From Balneolaceae bacterium (lineage in GTDB: Bacteria; Bacteroidota; Rhodothermia; Balneolales; Balneolaceae), in the NCBI GenBank assembly GCA_006969905.1, contig CP030887.1:2344730-2408729 (forward strand): a DNA stretch of 64,000 nucleotides, written 5' to 3'. Positions 1 through 8,573 of the stretch are shown here, one piece after another. How positions within the stretch are numbered: position 1 is the first letter of the stretch; each line of letters begins with the position of its first letter. A program made the translations under genes and the position numbers. The notes under the pieces were generated by a model that worked only from the letters and a program-made list of their open reading frames with translations, did no database searches and was not told the origin of the DNA.

Positions 1-1245
1 GTACAGGAAATTATAGGCAGGCCTCCTCATTGGTTGGTGAGAGGAGGAATAGGCATGCTTTTTGGAGTTTTAATATTAATCTTTACTGCAGCATCCTTTA
101 TTCGATATCCTGAGGTAATAAAGTCTGAGTTAACTTTTGTAGCTATTAATGCACCCAAAATCATAGAGAGTAAAATTAACGGAAAGGTTACTAAGCTTTT
201 CAAAGAAAACAAGAGTAAGGTAATAGAAGGCGAAGTATTGGGTTGGATGGAAAGTACTGCCGATCACAAATCTGTTGAAACATTAGAACGCGAGGCAGAC
301 AGCTTATATAAATGGGCAAAAAGTAAAAGGTTTGACAAAATACGAAGCAGCCAGATTTCTAGTATTCAAAACTTAGGGGAACTGCAATCTAATGTTCAGG
401 CCTTTAATCAGATTTATTGGGAATATCTTTTAGTAATACCAGGTGGGTATTATCCCCAGAGAAAAACAATGTTAGAAGAAGAACTTAATTATACAGGGAA
501 ACTGCTATCTAAACTTCAGGTTCAAAAAGAAATACAGGAAGCTGATTTTGAGATAACAAAACAAGAGTTCGATGCTCAAAAGCAATTAGCGGATAAAAAT
601 CTTATAGCAAAACTTGAGTTGTTAAAGGCTGAAAGAGAGCTTGCCAATAAAAGATTGCCTCTGCAACAAACGGAGTCAGCTATTATAAATAACAGGATGG
701 CCCAAATTGCAAAAGCAAAAGAAATAATGGAGCTTGATAAGAAAATGGCGGAGCAGATTTCAATTTTTAGTCAGTCATTATATGAACTAAAAAGCGCTAT
801 TGAAGAATGGAGATTCAAATACGTATTAACCGCATCAGTTTCAGGTACAGTTACCTATTCAGGTATTGTACAAGAGCAGCAAATTTATAGAGTAGGGGAT
901 GGTATATTTTACATACAACCCAAAAACACTGATTTTTTGGGGGAGATGAAAATTTCACAGGCTTCTTTCGGAAAAATAGAAGAAGGCCAACTCGTGTTGG
1001 TTAGGTTTTCCGGGTTTCCATATCATGAATTCGGTTCTGTAACAGGTACTATTGAATACTTTTCTGAGTTTCCGGTTGACGATAGCTTATTCTTTGCAAA
1101 AGTCAGTTTTCCTGAAGGTTTGAAAACTAATTATGGAAAGATGCTTCCCTCTGTTAATGGCATGAAGGGGCAGGCAGAGATTATTACACAAGATATGAGG
1201 TTGCTTAAAAGAGTATATAATAATCTAACAAAAGAAATCAGATAG
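1..1245 (+). CDS. HlyD-family membrane fusion protein of a type I / peptide secretion system (5' end missing)
   Basis: The reading frame is open from base 1 and begins in the middle of a protein (VQEIIGRPPHWLVRGG), so the true start lies to the left of the window; TTG at 34 or ATG at 55 could only be internal starts. What is visible: a single membrane helix right after the HWLVRGG segment, a short beta/lipoyl half (about residues 40-80), a long charged helical hairpin (about 80-280) and the returning beta-barrel half with a SGTVTYSG-type turn. This is the HlyD/EmrA adaptor layout, bridging an inner-membrane ABC transporter to an outer-membrane channel. The sequence just before the helix matches what I know from Bacteroidota adaptors that pair with peptidase-domain bacteriocin ABC exporters, so that partner is expected upstream, outside the window. 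A terminator follows. Confidence 0.85.
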   Translation, partial: VQEIIGRPPHWLVRGGIGMLFGVLILIFTAASFIRYPEVIKSELTFVAINAPKIIESKINGKVTKLFKENKSKVIEGEVLGWMESTADHKSVETLEREADSLYKWAKSKRFDKIRSSQISSIQNLGELQSNVQAFNQIYWEYLLVIPGGYYPQRKTMLEEELNYTGKLLSKLQVQKEIQEADFEITKQEFDAQKQLADKNLIAKLELLKAERELANKRLPLQQTESAIINNRMAQIAKAKEIMELDKKMAEQISIFSQSLYELKSAIEEWRFKYVLTASVSGTVTYSGIVQEQQIYRVGDGIFYIQPKNTDFLGEMKISQASFGKIEEGQLVLVRFSGFPYHEFGSVTGTIEYFSEFPVDDSLFFAKVSFPEGLKTNYGKMLPSVNGMKGQAEIITQDMRLLKRVYNNLTKEIR

Positions 1246-1594
1246 CAGTGTTTTATCACTGTATGTAAATTTACCATTTTGTACCTACTGTTCAACTCTG
1301 CACCTCTACTAATTCAATAAAGCCAATTCATATTTCCGGGTTGGCTTTTTTGCAGCTATGTTTTCCAGTAGTACACTTTAGTAAATAATGCACTGAGCCT
1401 TTTGAGCAAGCTTTTGTTGGGTGGGGTGAGTTTTTGGGGCACAGGAGGCTATTTAGCATTAGAAATGTATATTAACTGTAGCGAGTTCATAAAAAATTCA
1501 TAAATAAAGCTTTAATAGGTAGTGTGTACAATGTTTTAACCCTATTCCTTTCCCTATGTTTATCCGAGTACAAGATACCCCAACTTATCTATGT
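1246..1594. other. Intergenic region upstream of the RHS gene
   Basis: 349 bases without a convincing gene. The left part holds the terminator of the HlyD gene (1319-1351). The right part is AT-rich and must contain the promoter of the RHS gene, but I could not pick a clear Bacteroidota-type promoter by eye. An ATG at 1556 is in frame with the RHS gene, but the ATG at 1595 is a better start because the signal peptide begins there. Confidence 0.5.
1319..1351 (+). terminator. Rho-independent terminator after the HlyD gene
   Basis: Eight-base arms AAAGCCAA / TTGGCTTT enclose a 14-base loop and are followed by further T residues. It lies about 75 bases past the stop of the HlyD gene. A hairpin with the same arm sequence closes the right side of the RHS island at 10618-10645. 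Confidence 0.7.
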
Positions 1595-4500
1595 ATGTTT
1601 GTCAAAAAAGCCGCTTCTTTTTTAAAGCCTTGCATTGCCTTGCTGCTAATAAGCTGTTTGCCTATACCTTTTTTGAATGCCCAAACCCCTACATGTGACG
1701 ATTGTGTTTCAGACATTACGATTGGCTATAAGGAAAATCTTCTTACCTCATTTCCTTCTCCCACGGCTGCCGGTTTTTCTAAGGTACAGGAAATCCCGGT
1801 TGATTTATACAATGGCACAAGCCGGGTATCCATCCCGTTGTACAGTTTTGGTAACGGGAAGGCGGAAATCCCTTTAACCCTGACTTATATAAGTACAGGG
1901 TTCAGAGTTCATGAAGTAGCCAGCCGGGTTGGTTTGGGATGGAATTTGACAATAGGAGGGGCTATTACCCGGGTCATGAAAGGCCTGCCGGATGACCTAT
2001 ATACCGGTGACGGTTACTTTAACAAAGCCCTGTACATTAAAAACAACCTTCCCGATGCTACCCAGTCCATGACAAAAGCAGAAAAAGAACTTTTGGATAA
2101 AATGGTAGATCACGATTACGATACCCAGCCCGACCGGTTTATTTTGTCCACACCTACGGTGAACGGGGAGTTTTTTTACACCGACCAGGGCTTTGTTTTC
2201 AAGTCCAGGCAAAAAGTCAAGATCCAGGTATACTTTAAAACCACAAATTCAAACCTGATTGACTACTGGGAGGTTACAGACGCCGGTGGCATTAAATATA
2301 CTTTTACTGCGAAAGAGGAAAGCATCGTTTATGCCCATAGTTTCTCCTATCCCATAGGGGGGAGTGGAACGGGAACAGCCTCAGACCTCAGCCACACATC
2401 GGCCTGGTACCTTACCAAAATAGAGCATCCCCAAACCAGCAGCGATTTGCTCATTGAATACTCCGGGACCAGCCACAGCTATTCCGAGCCGGTGGAAGAA
2501 TCGGCTATTGTGTACGGGACAGCAGTTAGTTCCAGCCCGGTTTTTTGCAACGAGGTACCCGATATGTACGCCGAAAGCGCGGTTGCCACTTCAACAGCTG
2601 CCCCGCTGCCCAGTAAAATAAGGTTCTCAAACGATGCCAATACCTATGTAGCGTTTAGCTGGGCCTCGCGGGATGACATTACGGTAAACGGTAAAAGGTT
2701 AAGCGAAATAAGGGTGTACAAGCACTCCAACCTGGTCAGGAAATTCAGTTTTGGCCATAGTTACTTTGTAAACGGGGCTCATAAGCGGCTGCGGCTGGAC
2801 AGTGTTACCGAATACGATTCCGGTAATAATTCCCTGCCTCCGTATTCATTCACCTATAATACCGGTACCATCCCGGACTATGATTCCAAAGCCATGGACC
2901 ACTGGGGCTACTACAACGGGCAAAATAACAGCACCCTGGTACCTACCACTGTGCATGATGGAAACACCGTGTTTACAGGGGCCAACCGAAACCCCAATGC
3001 AGCCTATGCCCAGACAGCAATACTCACCCAAGTTAAATACCCGACCGGGGCGATTACCGACTTGCTGTATGAAGGCAATACCTACAGCTACGTGAATGGT
3101 GTGGCAAAGACCTCCAATGGCAATATCGGGGGGGTACGGATCAAACAAATCAGTTACTCCGATGGAAGCGGAGCTACAAGCCGGGAAAAAGTGTACAGTT
3201 ATACGCGCTCTAATGACCCCCAGCTATCGAGTGGGAACCTGTATGCAGAGCCTGCCTTTGCCTCCGTCGGGAGCAGTGTATTTTACGACGGGTCTCAAAA
3301 CATAACCTGTGGCTACCTGACGATCGGCTCTTCGGCCCCCTTCCAGCTAGGGGACTACACCTGGAACCAGTTTGGCTATAACCAGGTGACCGAGAAGCAG
3401 TCTACGGGCAGCGAATACGGGAAAACCGTTTACCGGTTCGAGAAAAATCCCCATAAAGACGAAGGCAAGCTGGACAAAACCGAAACCTATGACCAGGCAG
3501 ATGCGCTGCATTCAAAAACAGATCATGATTATGTGTATGGAACCGGCTCTAAATGGGCCCAGTATGCCACGCCTTCACGCAAAGTTGATACCTATACCCA
3601 CCCCTTTGGAGCAGGAGGTTTCCGTACCGTACAGGATACCACCTGGATCACCAATGGGAACTCAATGTGGGAGTACTACGACTACCTGGACTACACCACC
3701 CAGGAAGTATACAACGGCACCCCCAACGCGGTAGTAACCACCAAAGATTACGTGGTCAATACCACGACCATGCTCCCCAGCCAGCTTATTGAACACACAG
3801 AAGGGACGGCATCGCGCACCACGCTGTATTCCTACTTCACAAATGCCGCTGCCCACATCTATAACTACCCGTTGAGTATTTCGGTGACTTCCGGAGCCAC
3901 GACGCTCACCAAGACCTGGACTGAGTGGACCAACAATTCAGGTATTTCCCCGGGGGGTAAATGGCGCGCCTGGAAAAGCTGGCAATGGAAAGGGGGGAGC
4001 CCGTCCAACCCGCCAAGCAGCGCCAATGCCGTGCTTACCAGCCAGGTCAACCTATATGACACCTACGGCAATCCCCTGGTGGTGGAAGATGCCGGTGGCC
4101 ACCAAACCAAGTACTACTACGGCAGTGTGGCTGCTCCATTCTCGCAAAATGGCCATAACGGGGTTAACGGGGTATACCTGACGGGCATAGAACGGGTTAA
4201 AAGCGGGGCGAACCTCTATACCAAAGCCGGGTACAACAGCCGGGGTGAGCTCATCAAAATTACCGATGAGAACAATGACGCCCGCAGCTTTACCTACGAT
4301 TCTTTTGGCCGGCTCAAAGAAACGTATAACCCCAACGGGGAGCGTATAAGCCGTAATGTGTACTACTATTCGCTGGACGACAATCCAATGTACAACCCGG
4401 CTGATCCCAATCGCATAGAAACCATTACCTACAACACCCCGGCGGACACCACTGATAAAACCCTTTCTGTCTCCTATCTTGATGGGCTGGGCCGCCCCAT

Positions 4501-7500
4501 CCAGAGCCAGGTGCGCGGGGGCACCCAGGCCATCCTCACCGAAACACGGTATAATGACCGGGGATTGCCCGAAGTGGCCTCCCGCCCAATATTAAAAACC
4601 GGGGTAAGCGGGTATGTGGCCGACCTGATGGGCGCCGGCTTTGCCCCCGATCCCGGGGTGCCCTCCACACTGCTGCTGCCGGCCACCTCCCAGGTCGAAG
4701 ACTACTACGATACGGTAGCCCCCACAGGCGAGGAAGACTATGCCTACTCCTACACCCAGTACGAAGCCAGCCCACTGGCGCGGGTGGAAAAGAGCACCCT
4801 GCCCGGTTCCACCCACAAAATAGGCTCGGGCAAAGAAGTGGAAACCACTTGGGGGCTCAACACCACCGAGACCTTCACCATTAACGGAAAAAACTGGGGG
4901 GTCAACACCCTGGCCAAGACCGTGACCACCGACCCCAGCGGTAAAGAAACCATTGCCTACACCGACGGGTGGGGACGCACCATTGTAAGCGGGGTGAATA
5001 TGAACCCGGGCGGGGATGACATATTGAACAAAGCCTCCAGCGACCTGGTCACCTACTTTGAGTACGACCTTCGCGGCAACCTGGTGCGCGTGGAAGACCC
5101 GCGGGGGCTGGCCACCACTTATAGTTACAACCCGCTGGGGCAGCTCACCGCCAAGAAGCTCCCCGACCAGGACTACAGCGTAAACTATAAATATGACGAG
5201 AAAGGAAGGCTGCGCTTCACCCAGGACCCCAACCAGAAATCGCAGGAAAATGACCTGAGCACCAATGTAAGCGGCAACCCCAACTTCACCCAAACCCTGG
5301 TGGTCACCACCGATGGCACGCTCAGCTACGATGTATACACCTTCGACTTCTATATGGGAGGCTATACGGTCCGGGTACGCCACCAGGAAGCCGGGAATGC
5401 CATTATCCATAGCCATTACTTCCCCGGGGATGACCAGCACGCCTGGTCGGCCACGGTAGCCCCCGGCACCTACACCCTGGAAGGGGTGGCCGATGATCCC
5501 GGGGAACCCATAGCCGGGGCCGGGGGAACCTTTGCCTTCACCTCCTTCGACATCTACACCTACACCAGGTACGACGAGCTGGACCGCCCCACCGAAACCG
5601 GGCGATATTACGGGGCGGTTGCCTTTGCCAGCGCCAATGCCAACGACCAAAACTTCCCGGCCAGCGGCCACACCGCCAACCTGTTGTACTATTACGACGG
5701 GGAGCAGGCTTACGAAGACCTGTTATTCCCGCACAACCAGGAAGGCCGCCTTACCAAGCTAAGCTACCGGGATTTGAGCGTGGCCACCACCAGTTGGGGG
5801 CACACCTGGTACTCCTACAACAGCCAGGGGCTTATTGAATGGATGGTACAAGACCCGCCCGGGGTGGTTGGCGAAAAACGCATTGAATACGAATACGATG
5901 AGCTGGGCAGGATGACTAAACGTATTTATCAAAGAGGTTTAGCTAATGAGCGCTTCCAGCTGCGCTACAGCTACGATGGGCTGGGGCGGCTTGCCAAGGT
6001 AGAAAGCAGCACCAACGACGGCAGCACCTGGACCCGGGAAGCCGAATACACTGGGTACCTGGCCGACGGGAGCGTAGGGCAGCTCAAACTGGGCAACAGT
6101 GCCGTACAAACCGTAGATTACACCTACACCGTGCAGGGCTGGCTGGATAAGATCAACAACCCGGCCAGCATAGGAACCGACAAATTTGCCATGGACCTAG
6201 CTTACACCGACAACGGAAACATCAGCAGCCAGCAGTGGCGCCAGCCGGGCCTTGACGCCAACCTGGCCAGCTATGGCTACAGCTATGATAATGCCAACCG
6301 GCTGACCGCGGCCGACTTTGCAGGCACCGTCAACTACGATGTGAGCTATACTTACGACAAGAACGGCAATATAGAACGTGTAAACCGCCACGGGCAATAC
6401 GGCTACGATTACCAGACCGATTACTGGACCGGGATAAGCGCCACCAGCAACCGTATAGTCGATTATTCCCTGGCACAAATTGACTATATTTATATTGGCT
6501 ATGATGCCAGCGGCAACCTCAACTACAATACCCAGCAGGGGATCAACTCCATTGATTATGACTGGCGGAGCCTCCCCGCCCAAACGGTTACCCAGCGCAG
6601 GGGAACCATGCACTACGCCTATGATGGGGAGGGCAACCGGGTGCGCAAAGAACTTGCCGGAGGGGCCGAAACGCACTACGTGCGCGGGGCCGGGGGTGAA
6701 GTACTGGCCGTCTATGAAAACGGAAGCCTGCAGTTCCACAACATCCTGGCGGGGGCCGACATCATAGGCACCTGGGACGGGTCGCAAAGGCGATATTTCC
6801 TCAAAGATCATTTAGGTTCGATAAGGACCACCGTTGACCAGAGTGGTAACGTGGACGGCTATGACGACTATTACCCGTTCGGACTAACCATGCCCGGCAG
6901 GAGTAGCAACTCCGCCAATCCTAATGATAACTATAAATACATTGGGGAAGAACAAGATGATGAAGCAGGATTGAATCTATACAATCTAAATGCACGAAAC
7001 TATGATCCTGTCATTGCCCGGTTTATGCAAGTTGATCCTTTGTTTGATCATCCGGCACAAATAGGGTTGTCTCCTTATAATTACTCCTGGAATAACCCGA
7101 TAAATCTTAGCGATCCAACAGGTGAATGTCCATCTTGTTGGGAGTTTGTAAAAAATACAGTCTCTGATTTTTGGGCAAGTCTAGGATTTGCAAAAGAAGA
7201 AGCACCAAGTGCTAGTGAAACAATAAATCGAGCAACAGAAAAGCTAGAAGAACTGGAACCAATTGCAGATGTTTTATCAGCTGTAGTTCCTGGGGCATCA
7301 TTGGTTGATCCAAGATCATCGGATGGAGAAAAAGCATTGGATGTGGCTCTTGAAGCGGGAGGGACACTCTTGCCGGGCGTGAAGTTGATAAAACACGCCG
7401 ATGACGCTGCATCAGTTGCGGTTAAGTTTTCTGATGAAGTCTTAGAGTTCACACAGGGAACATTTGATAACGCCCGTAGAATTTCTGCAAGAATACCGGA

Positions 7501-7690
7501 AGGTTTTAAAAGAGTAAGGCAAAAAGGAGTAAAAGGTAAGGTTTATACTAATGGTTCTACTTATATATCGCCTGATTTAGATGGTCATAAAGGTGGTATT
7601 TGGAAAGGTGCTGATTCGATAAAAAATCTTGGTAAAAAAGAAACTAGATTAGGAACTTACGATGAGAATCTTAGAAGAATTGGAGATTAA
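1595..7690 (+). CDS. Exported RHS/YD-repeat polymorphic toxin with C-terminal toxin domain
   Basis: A 2031-residue protein. The start at 1595 (MFVKKAASFLKP) gives a clean signal peptide ending near LNAQ; an in-frame ATG at 1556 would add 13 residues before it. The N-terminal third resembles the extracellular RHS proteins of Bacteroidota; the middle carries many YD/RHS repeats (YDELGR, YDGLGR, YDEKGR, YSYDNANRL). The RHS core lies near residues 1670-1845 and ends with the hallmark ARFMQVDPL ... NNP ... SDPTGE. After it comes an AT-richer, unrelated tail. Its last about 65 residues (VKGKVYTNG, ISPDLDGHKGG, ending LGTYDENLRRIGD) look like the Ntox21-type toxin C-terminal domain by memory. The RHS shell is expected to encapsulate the toxin. 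No type VI PAAR or type IX sorting domain is visible, so the export route past the outer membrane is unknown. An immunity gene follows after one base. Confidence 0.9.
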   Translation: MFVKKAASFLKPCIALLLISCLPIPFLNAQTPTCDDCVSDITIGYKENLLTSFPSPTAAGFSKVQEIPVDLYNGTSRVSIPLYSFGNGKAEIPLTLTYISTGFRVHEVASRVGLGWNLTIGGAITRVMKGLPDDLYTGDGYFNKALYIKNNLPDATQSMTKAEKELLDKMVDHDYDTQPDRFILSTPTVNGEFFYTDQGFVFKSRQKVKIQVYFKTTNSNLIDYWEVTDAGGIKYTFTAKEESIVYAHSFSYPIGGSGTGTASDLSHTSAWYLTKIEHPQTSSDLLIEYSGTSHSYSEPVEESAIVYGTAVSSSPVFCNEVPDMYAESAVATSTAAPLPSKIRFSNDANTYVAFSWASRDDITVNGKRLSEIRVYKHSNLVRKFSFGHSYFVNGAHKRLRLDSVTEYDSGNNSLPPYSFTYNTGTIPDYDSKAMDHWGYYNGQNNSTLVPTTVHDGNTVFTGANRNPNAAYAQTAILTQVKYPTGAITDLLYEGNTYSYVNGVAKTSNGNIGGVRIKQISYSDGSGATSREKVYSYTRSNDPQLSSGNLYAEPAFASVGSSVFYDGSQNITCGYLTIGSSAPFQLGDYTWNQFGYNQVTEKQSTGSEYGKTVYRFEKNPHKDEGKLDKTETYDQADALHSKTDHDYVYGTGSKWAQYATPSRKVDTYTHPFGAGGFRTVQDTTWITNGNSMWEYYDYLDYTTQEVYNGTPNAVVTTKDYVVNTTTMLPSQLIEHTEGTASRTTLYSYFTNAAAHIYNYPLSISVTSGATTLTKTWTEWTNNSGISPGGKWRAWKSWQWKGGSPSNPPSSANAVLTSQVNLYDTYGNPLVVEDAGGHQTKYYYGSVAAPFSQNGHNGVNGVYLTGIERVKSGANLYTKAGYNSRGELIKITDENNDARSFTYDSFGRLKETYNPNGERISRNVYYYSLDDNPMYNPADPNRIETITYNTPADTTDKTLSVSYLDGLGRPIQSQVRGGTQAILTETRYNDRGLPEVASRPILKTGVSGYVADLMGAGFAPDPGVPSTLLLPATSQVEDYYDTVAPTGEEDYAYSYTQYEASPLARVEKSTLPGSTHKIGSGKEVETTWGLNTTETFTINGKNWGVNTLAKTVTTDPSGKETIAYTDGWGRTIVSGVNMNPGGDDILNKASSDLVTYFEYDLRGNLVRVEDPRGLATTYSYNPLGQLTAKKLPDQDYSVNYKYDEKGRLRFTQDPNQKSQENDLSTNVSGNPNFTQTLVVTTDGTLSYDVYTFDFYMGGYTVRVRHQEAGNAIIHSHYFPGDDQHAWSATVAPGTYTLEGVADDPGEPIAGAGGTFAFTSFDIYTYTRYDELDRPTETGRYYGAVAFASANANDQNFPASGHTANLLYYYDGEQAYEDLLFPHNQEGRLTKLSYRDLSVATTSWGHTWYSYNSQGLIEWMVQDPPGVVGEKRIEYEYDELGRMTKRIYQRGLANERFQLRYSYDGLGRLAKVESSTNDGSTWTREAEYTGYLADGSVGQLKLGNSAVQTVDYTYTVQGWLDKINNPASIGTDKFAMDLAYTDNGNISSQQWRQPGLDANLASYGYSYDNANRLTAADFAGTVNYDVSYTYDKNGNIERVNRHGQYGYDYQTDYWTGISATSNRIVDYSLAQIDYIYIGYDASGNLNYNTQQGINSIDYDWRSLPAQTVTQRRGTMHYAYDGEGNRVRKELAGGAETHYVRGAGGEVLAVYENGSLQFHNILAGADIIGTWDGSQRRYFLKDHLGSIRTTVDQSGNVDGYDDYYPFGLTMPGRSSNSANPNDNYKYIGEEQDDEAGLNLYNLNARNYDPVIARFMQVDPLFDHPAQIGLSPYNYSWNNPINLSDPTGECPSCWEFVKNTVSDFWASLGFAKEEAPSASETINRATEKLEELEPIADVLSAVVPGASLVDPRSSDGEKALDVALEAGGTLLPGVKLIKHADDAASVAVKFSDEVLEFTQGTFDNARRISARIPEGFKRVRQKGVKGKVYTNGSTYISPDLDGHKGGIWKGADSIKNLGKKETRLGTYDENLRRIGD
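6613..6968 (+). repeat. RHS core repeat, copy 1 (inside the full-length gene)
   Basis: About 355 bp encoding YAYDGEGNRVRKEL through NPNDNYK and a few codons beyond. It is nearly identical to 8561-8915; the first about 160 bases differ at only a handful of positions, then silent differences accumulate. A third, more diverged copy starts near 10313. Such repeats are the homology arms by which RHS C-terminal toxin modules are exchanged. Confidence 0.85.
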
Positions 7691-7691
7691 A

Positions 7692-8066
7692 ATGAAACAT
7701 GATAAAATCAAGTTTATTTCTGACTTTGGTAGCTATGAAAATGGCTTTTTAGGCTCACTTTATGATGATGGTAATTTCAATAAGGATAAGTTTCATGATT
7801 ATTGCAAGGCCATTTACGACTTGAGTAAAATTGAAATACAAGATTCAGAAAGATTAAAAATTGCCGTTAAAATTTGGGAGGTTTCTTTTTTAATTGAAAG
7901 ATTTATTGGTAGACACTACAACCAGTATGATTTTTTCGAAATGAGAAATGTATCCGATGACGATATAGAGCAAATAAGTGAGATTATATATTATACTGCA
8001 AATTGGTTCTCATATAATAAACCTATTGAAGAACGATTAACAAAAATTGGTGGATGGAACCACTAA
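7692..8066 (+). CDS. Probable immunity protein for the RHS toxin
   Basis: 124 residues, starting one base after the toxin stop; GGAG lies about 9 bases upstream of this ATG, inside the toxin's last codons, so translation is probably coupled. An in-frame ATG at 7662 would overlap the toxin gene and is less likely. The protein is small, acidic/aromatic and predicted soluble and helical, without a signal peptide, as expected for a cytoplasmic immunity protein. The function is inferred purely from position directly behind the toxin tail; I do not recognise the family. Base composition is AT-rich, like the toxin tail and unlike the GC-rich RHS shell. A strong terminator follows. Confidence 0.75.
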   Translation: MKHDKIKFISDFGSYENGFLGSLYDDGNFNKDKFHDYCKAIYDLSKIEIQDSERLKIAVKIWEVSFLIERFIGRHYNQYDFFEMRNVSDDDIEQISEIIYYTANWFSYNKPIEERLTKIGGWNH

Positions 8067-8097
8067 AGCTTTTGTCCTGAACTTCAAGTAAAACTAA

Positions 8098-8129
8098 AAA
8101 GTATCCTAAGCAATTAGGGTACTTTTTTT
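8098..8129 (+). terminator. Terminator after the first immunity gene
   Basis: Arms AAAGTATCCTAA / TTAGGGTACTTT pair over 12 bases with one G-T wobble around a GCAA loop, followed by a T run. It separates the toxin-immunity module from the antisense XRE gene. Confidence 0.8.
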
Positions 8130-8133
8130 ATGT

Positions 8134-8463
8134 TTATTGAATAGACTTAAACTTAGCGGCTTTGATGAGGTTATCGAGCGTATAATAAATATGCTCTTGA
8201 TCTTCTTTCGGAAGCTTTTCCAATTCGTTCATTCGCTGAAGTGTTTCTTTATCCACAGCCGCCAGGCTTTTTTCATCCACAAGGAAATCCAACGTTACTT
8301 CCAAAGCGTCGGCAATCTTTTTTGCCACTTCTACGGACGGTACGACTTCTTCCCGCTCATATTTACCAATCATTTCCCTTGAAGTCTTAACGGCTTCTGC
8401 CAACTGTTCCTGCGAAAGTCCTTTTGCCTTCCGCATCCGCACCATCTGTATTCCTATATCCAT
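8134..8463 (-). CDS. XRE/Cro-type HTH regulator between RHS modules (intact copy)
   Basis: 109 residues. The N-terminal part is a classic HTH_3 domain (residues about 4-62): MRKAKGLSQEQLAEAVKTS forms helices 1-2, SREMIGKYE the recognition helix, then VPSVEVAKKIADALEVTLDFLV. The C-terminal about 45 residues are charged and helical (KLPKEDQEHIYYTLDNLIKA), a common dimerisation tail in small XRE proteins. It is convergent with the toxin-immunity module and divergent from the displaced RHS tip starting at 8517, with a 53-base shared upstream region containing an inverted repeat. It therefore may bind between the two genes and control itself and the displaced RHS module; this is inference. A second copy with an internal deletion lies at 9942-10214. 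Confidence 0.88.
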   Translation of the reverse strand: MDIGIQMVRMRKAKGLSQEQLAEAVKTSREMIGKYEREEVVPSVEVAKKIADALEVTLDFLVDEKSLAAVDKETLQRMNELEKLPKEDQEHIYYTLDNLIKAAKFKSIQ

Positions 8464-8573
8464 ATACTATTGGTAAACCCAATTGCTAATAAAAAAAAGG
8501 TTAGCGATTATGGGTTATGTTATCCAACTCTTCAATTACAGCTGACTCCAGCACCCTGCAGTACGCCTATGAT
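8371..8573. repeat. Junction repeat, copy A (XRE 5' end + intergenic + RHS tip start)
   Basis: The segment from the N-terminal codons of the XRE gene, through the intergenic inverted repeat, to the first codons of the displaced RHS tip recurs at 10122-10325. The non-coding part is almost base-for-base identical (one A more in the A-tract of copy B), whereas the XRE codons differ at several mostly silent positions. The unit boundaries suggest the whole XRE / RHS-tip arrangement was duplicated as a block. Confidence 0.85.
8476..8516. promoter_or_regulatory. Inverted repeat abutting the displaced RHS start (possible XRE operator or hairpin)
   Basis: Imperfect arms AACCCAATTGCTAA (8476-8489) and TTAGCGATTATGGGTT (8501-8516) flank an A-rich spacer, and the right arm ends exactly at the ATG at 8517. 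The element lies between two divergent genes and is preserved at 10227-10268. It could be an operator bound by the XRE protein, or an RNA hairpin that occludes the RHS start. Which of the two is not decidable by reading. Confidence 0.5.

Noticed and set aside
4592-5671. Long minus-strand reading frame (359 codons) inside the RHS gene
   Set aside because: It is antisense to well-supported YD-repeat sequence in the GC-rich part, where stop codons are rare; the translation is Gly/Val-rich without domain features.
6197-6811. Minus-strand reading frame of 204 codons over the RHS core
   Set aside because: Shadow of the GC-rich RHS core; a similar shadow recurs at the duplicated core (8532-8759), as expected for a mirror of a repeated gene.
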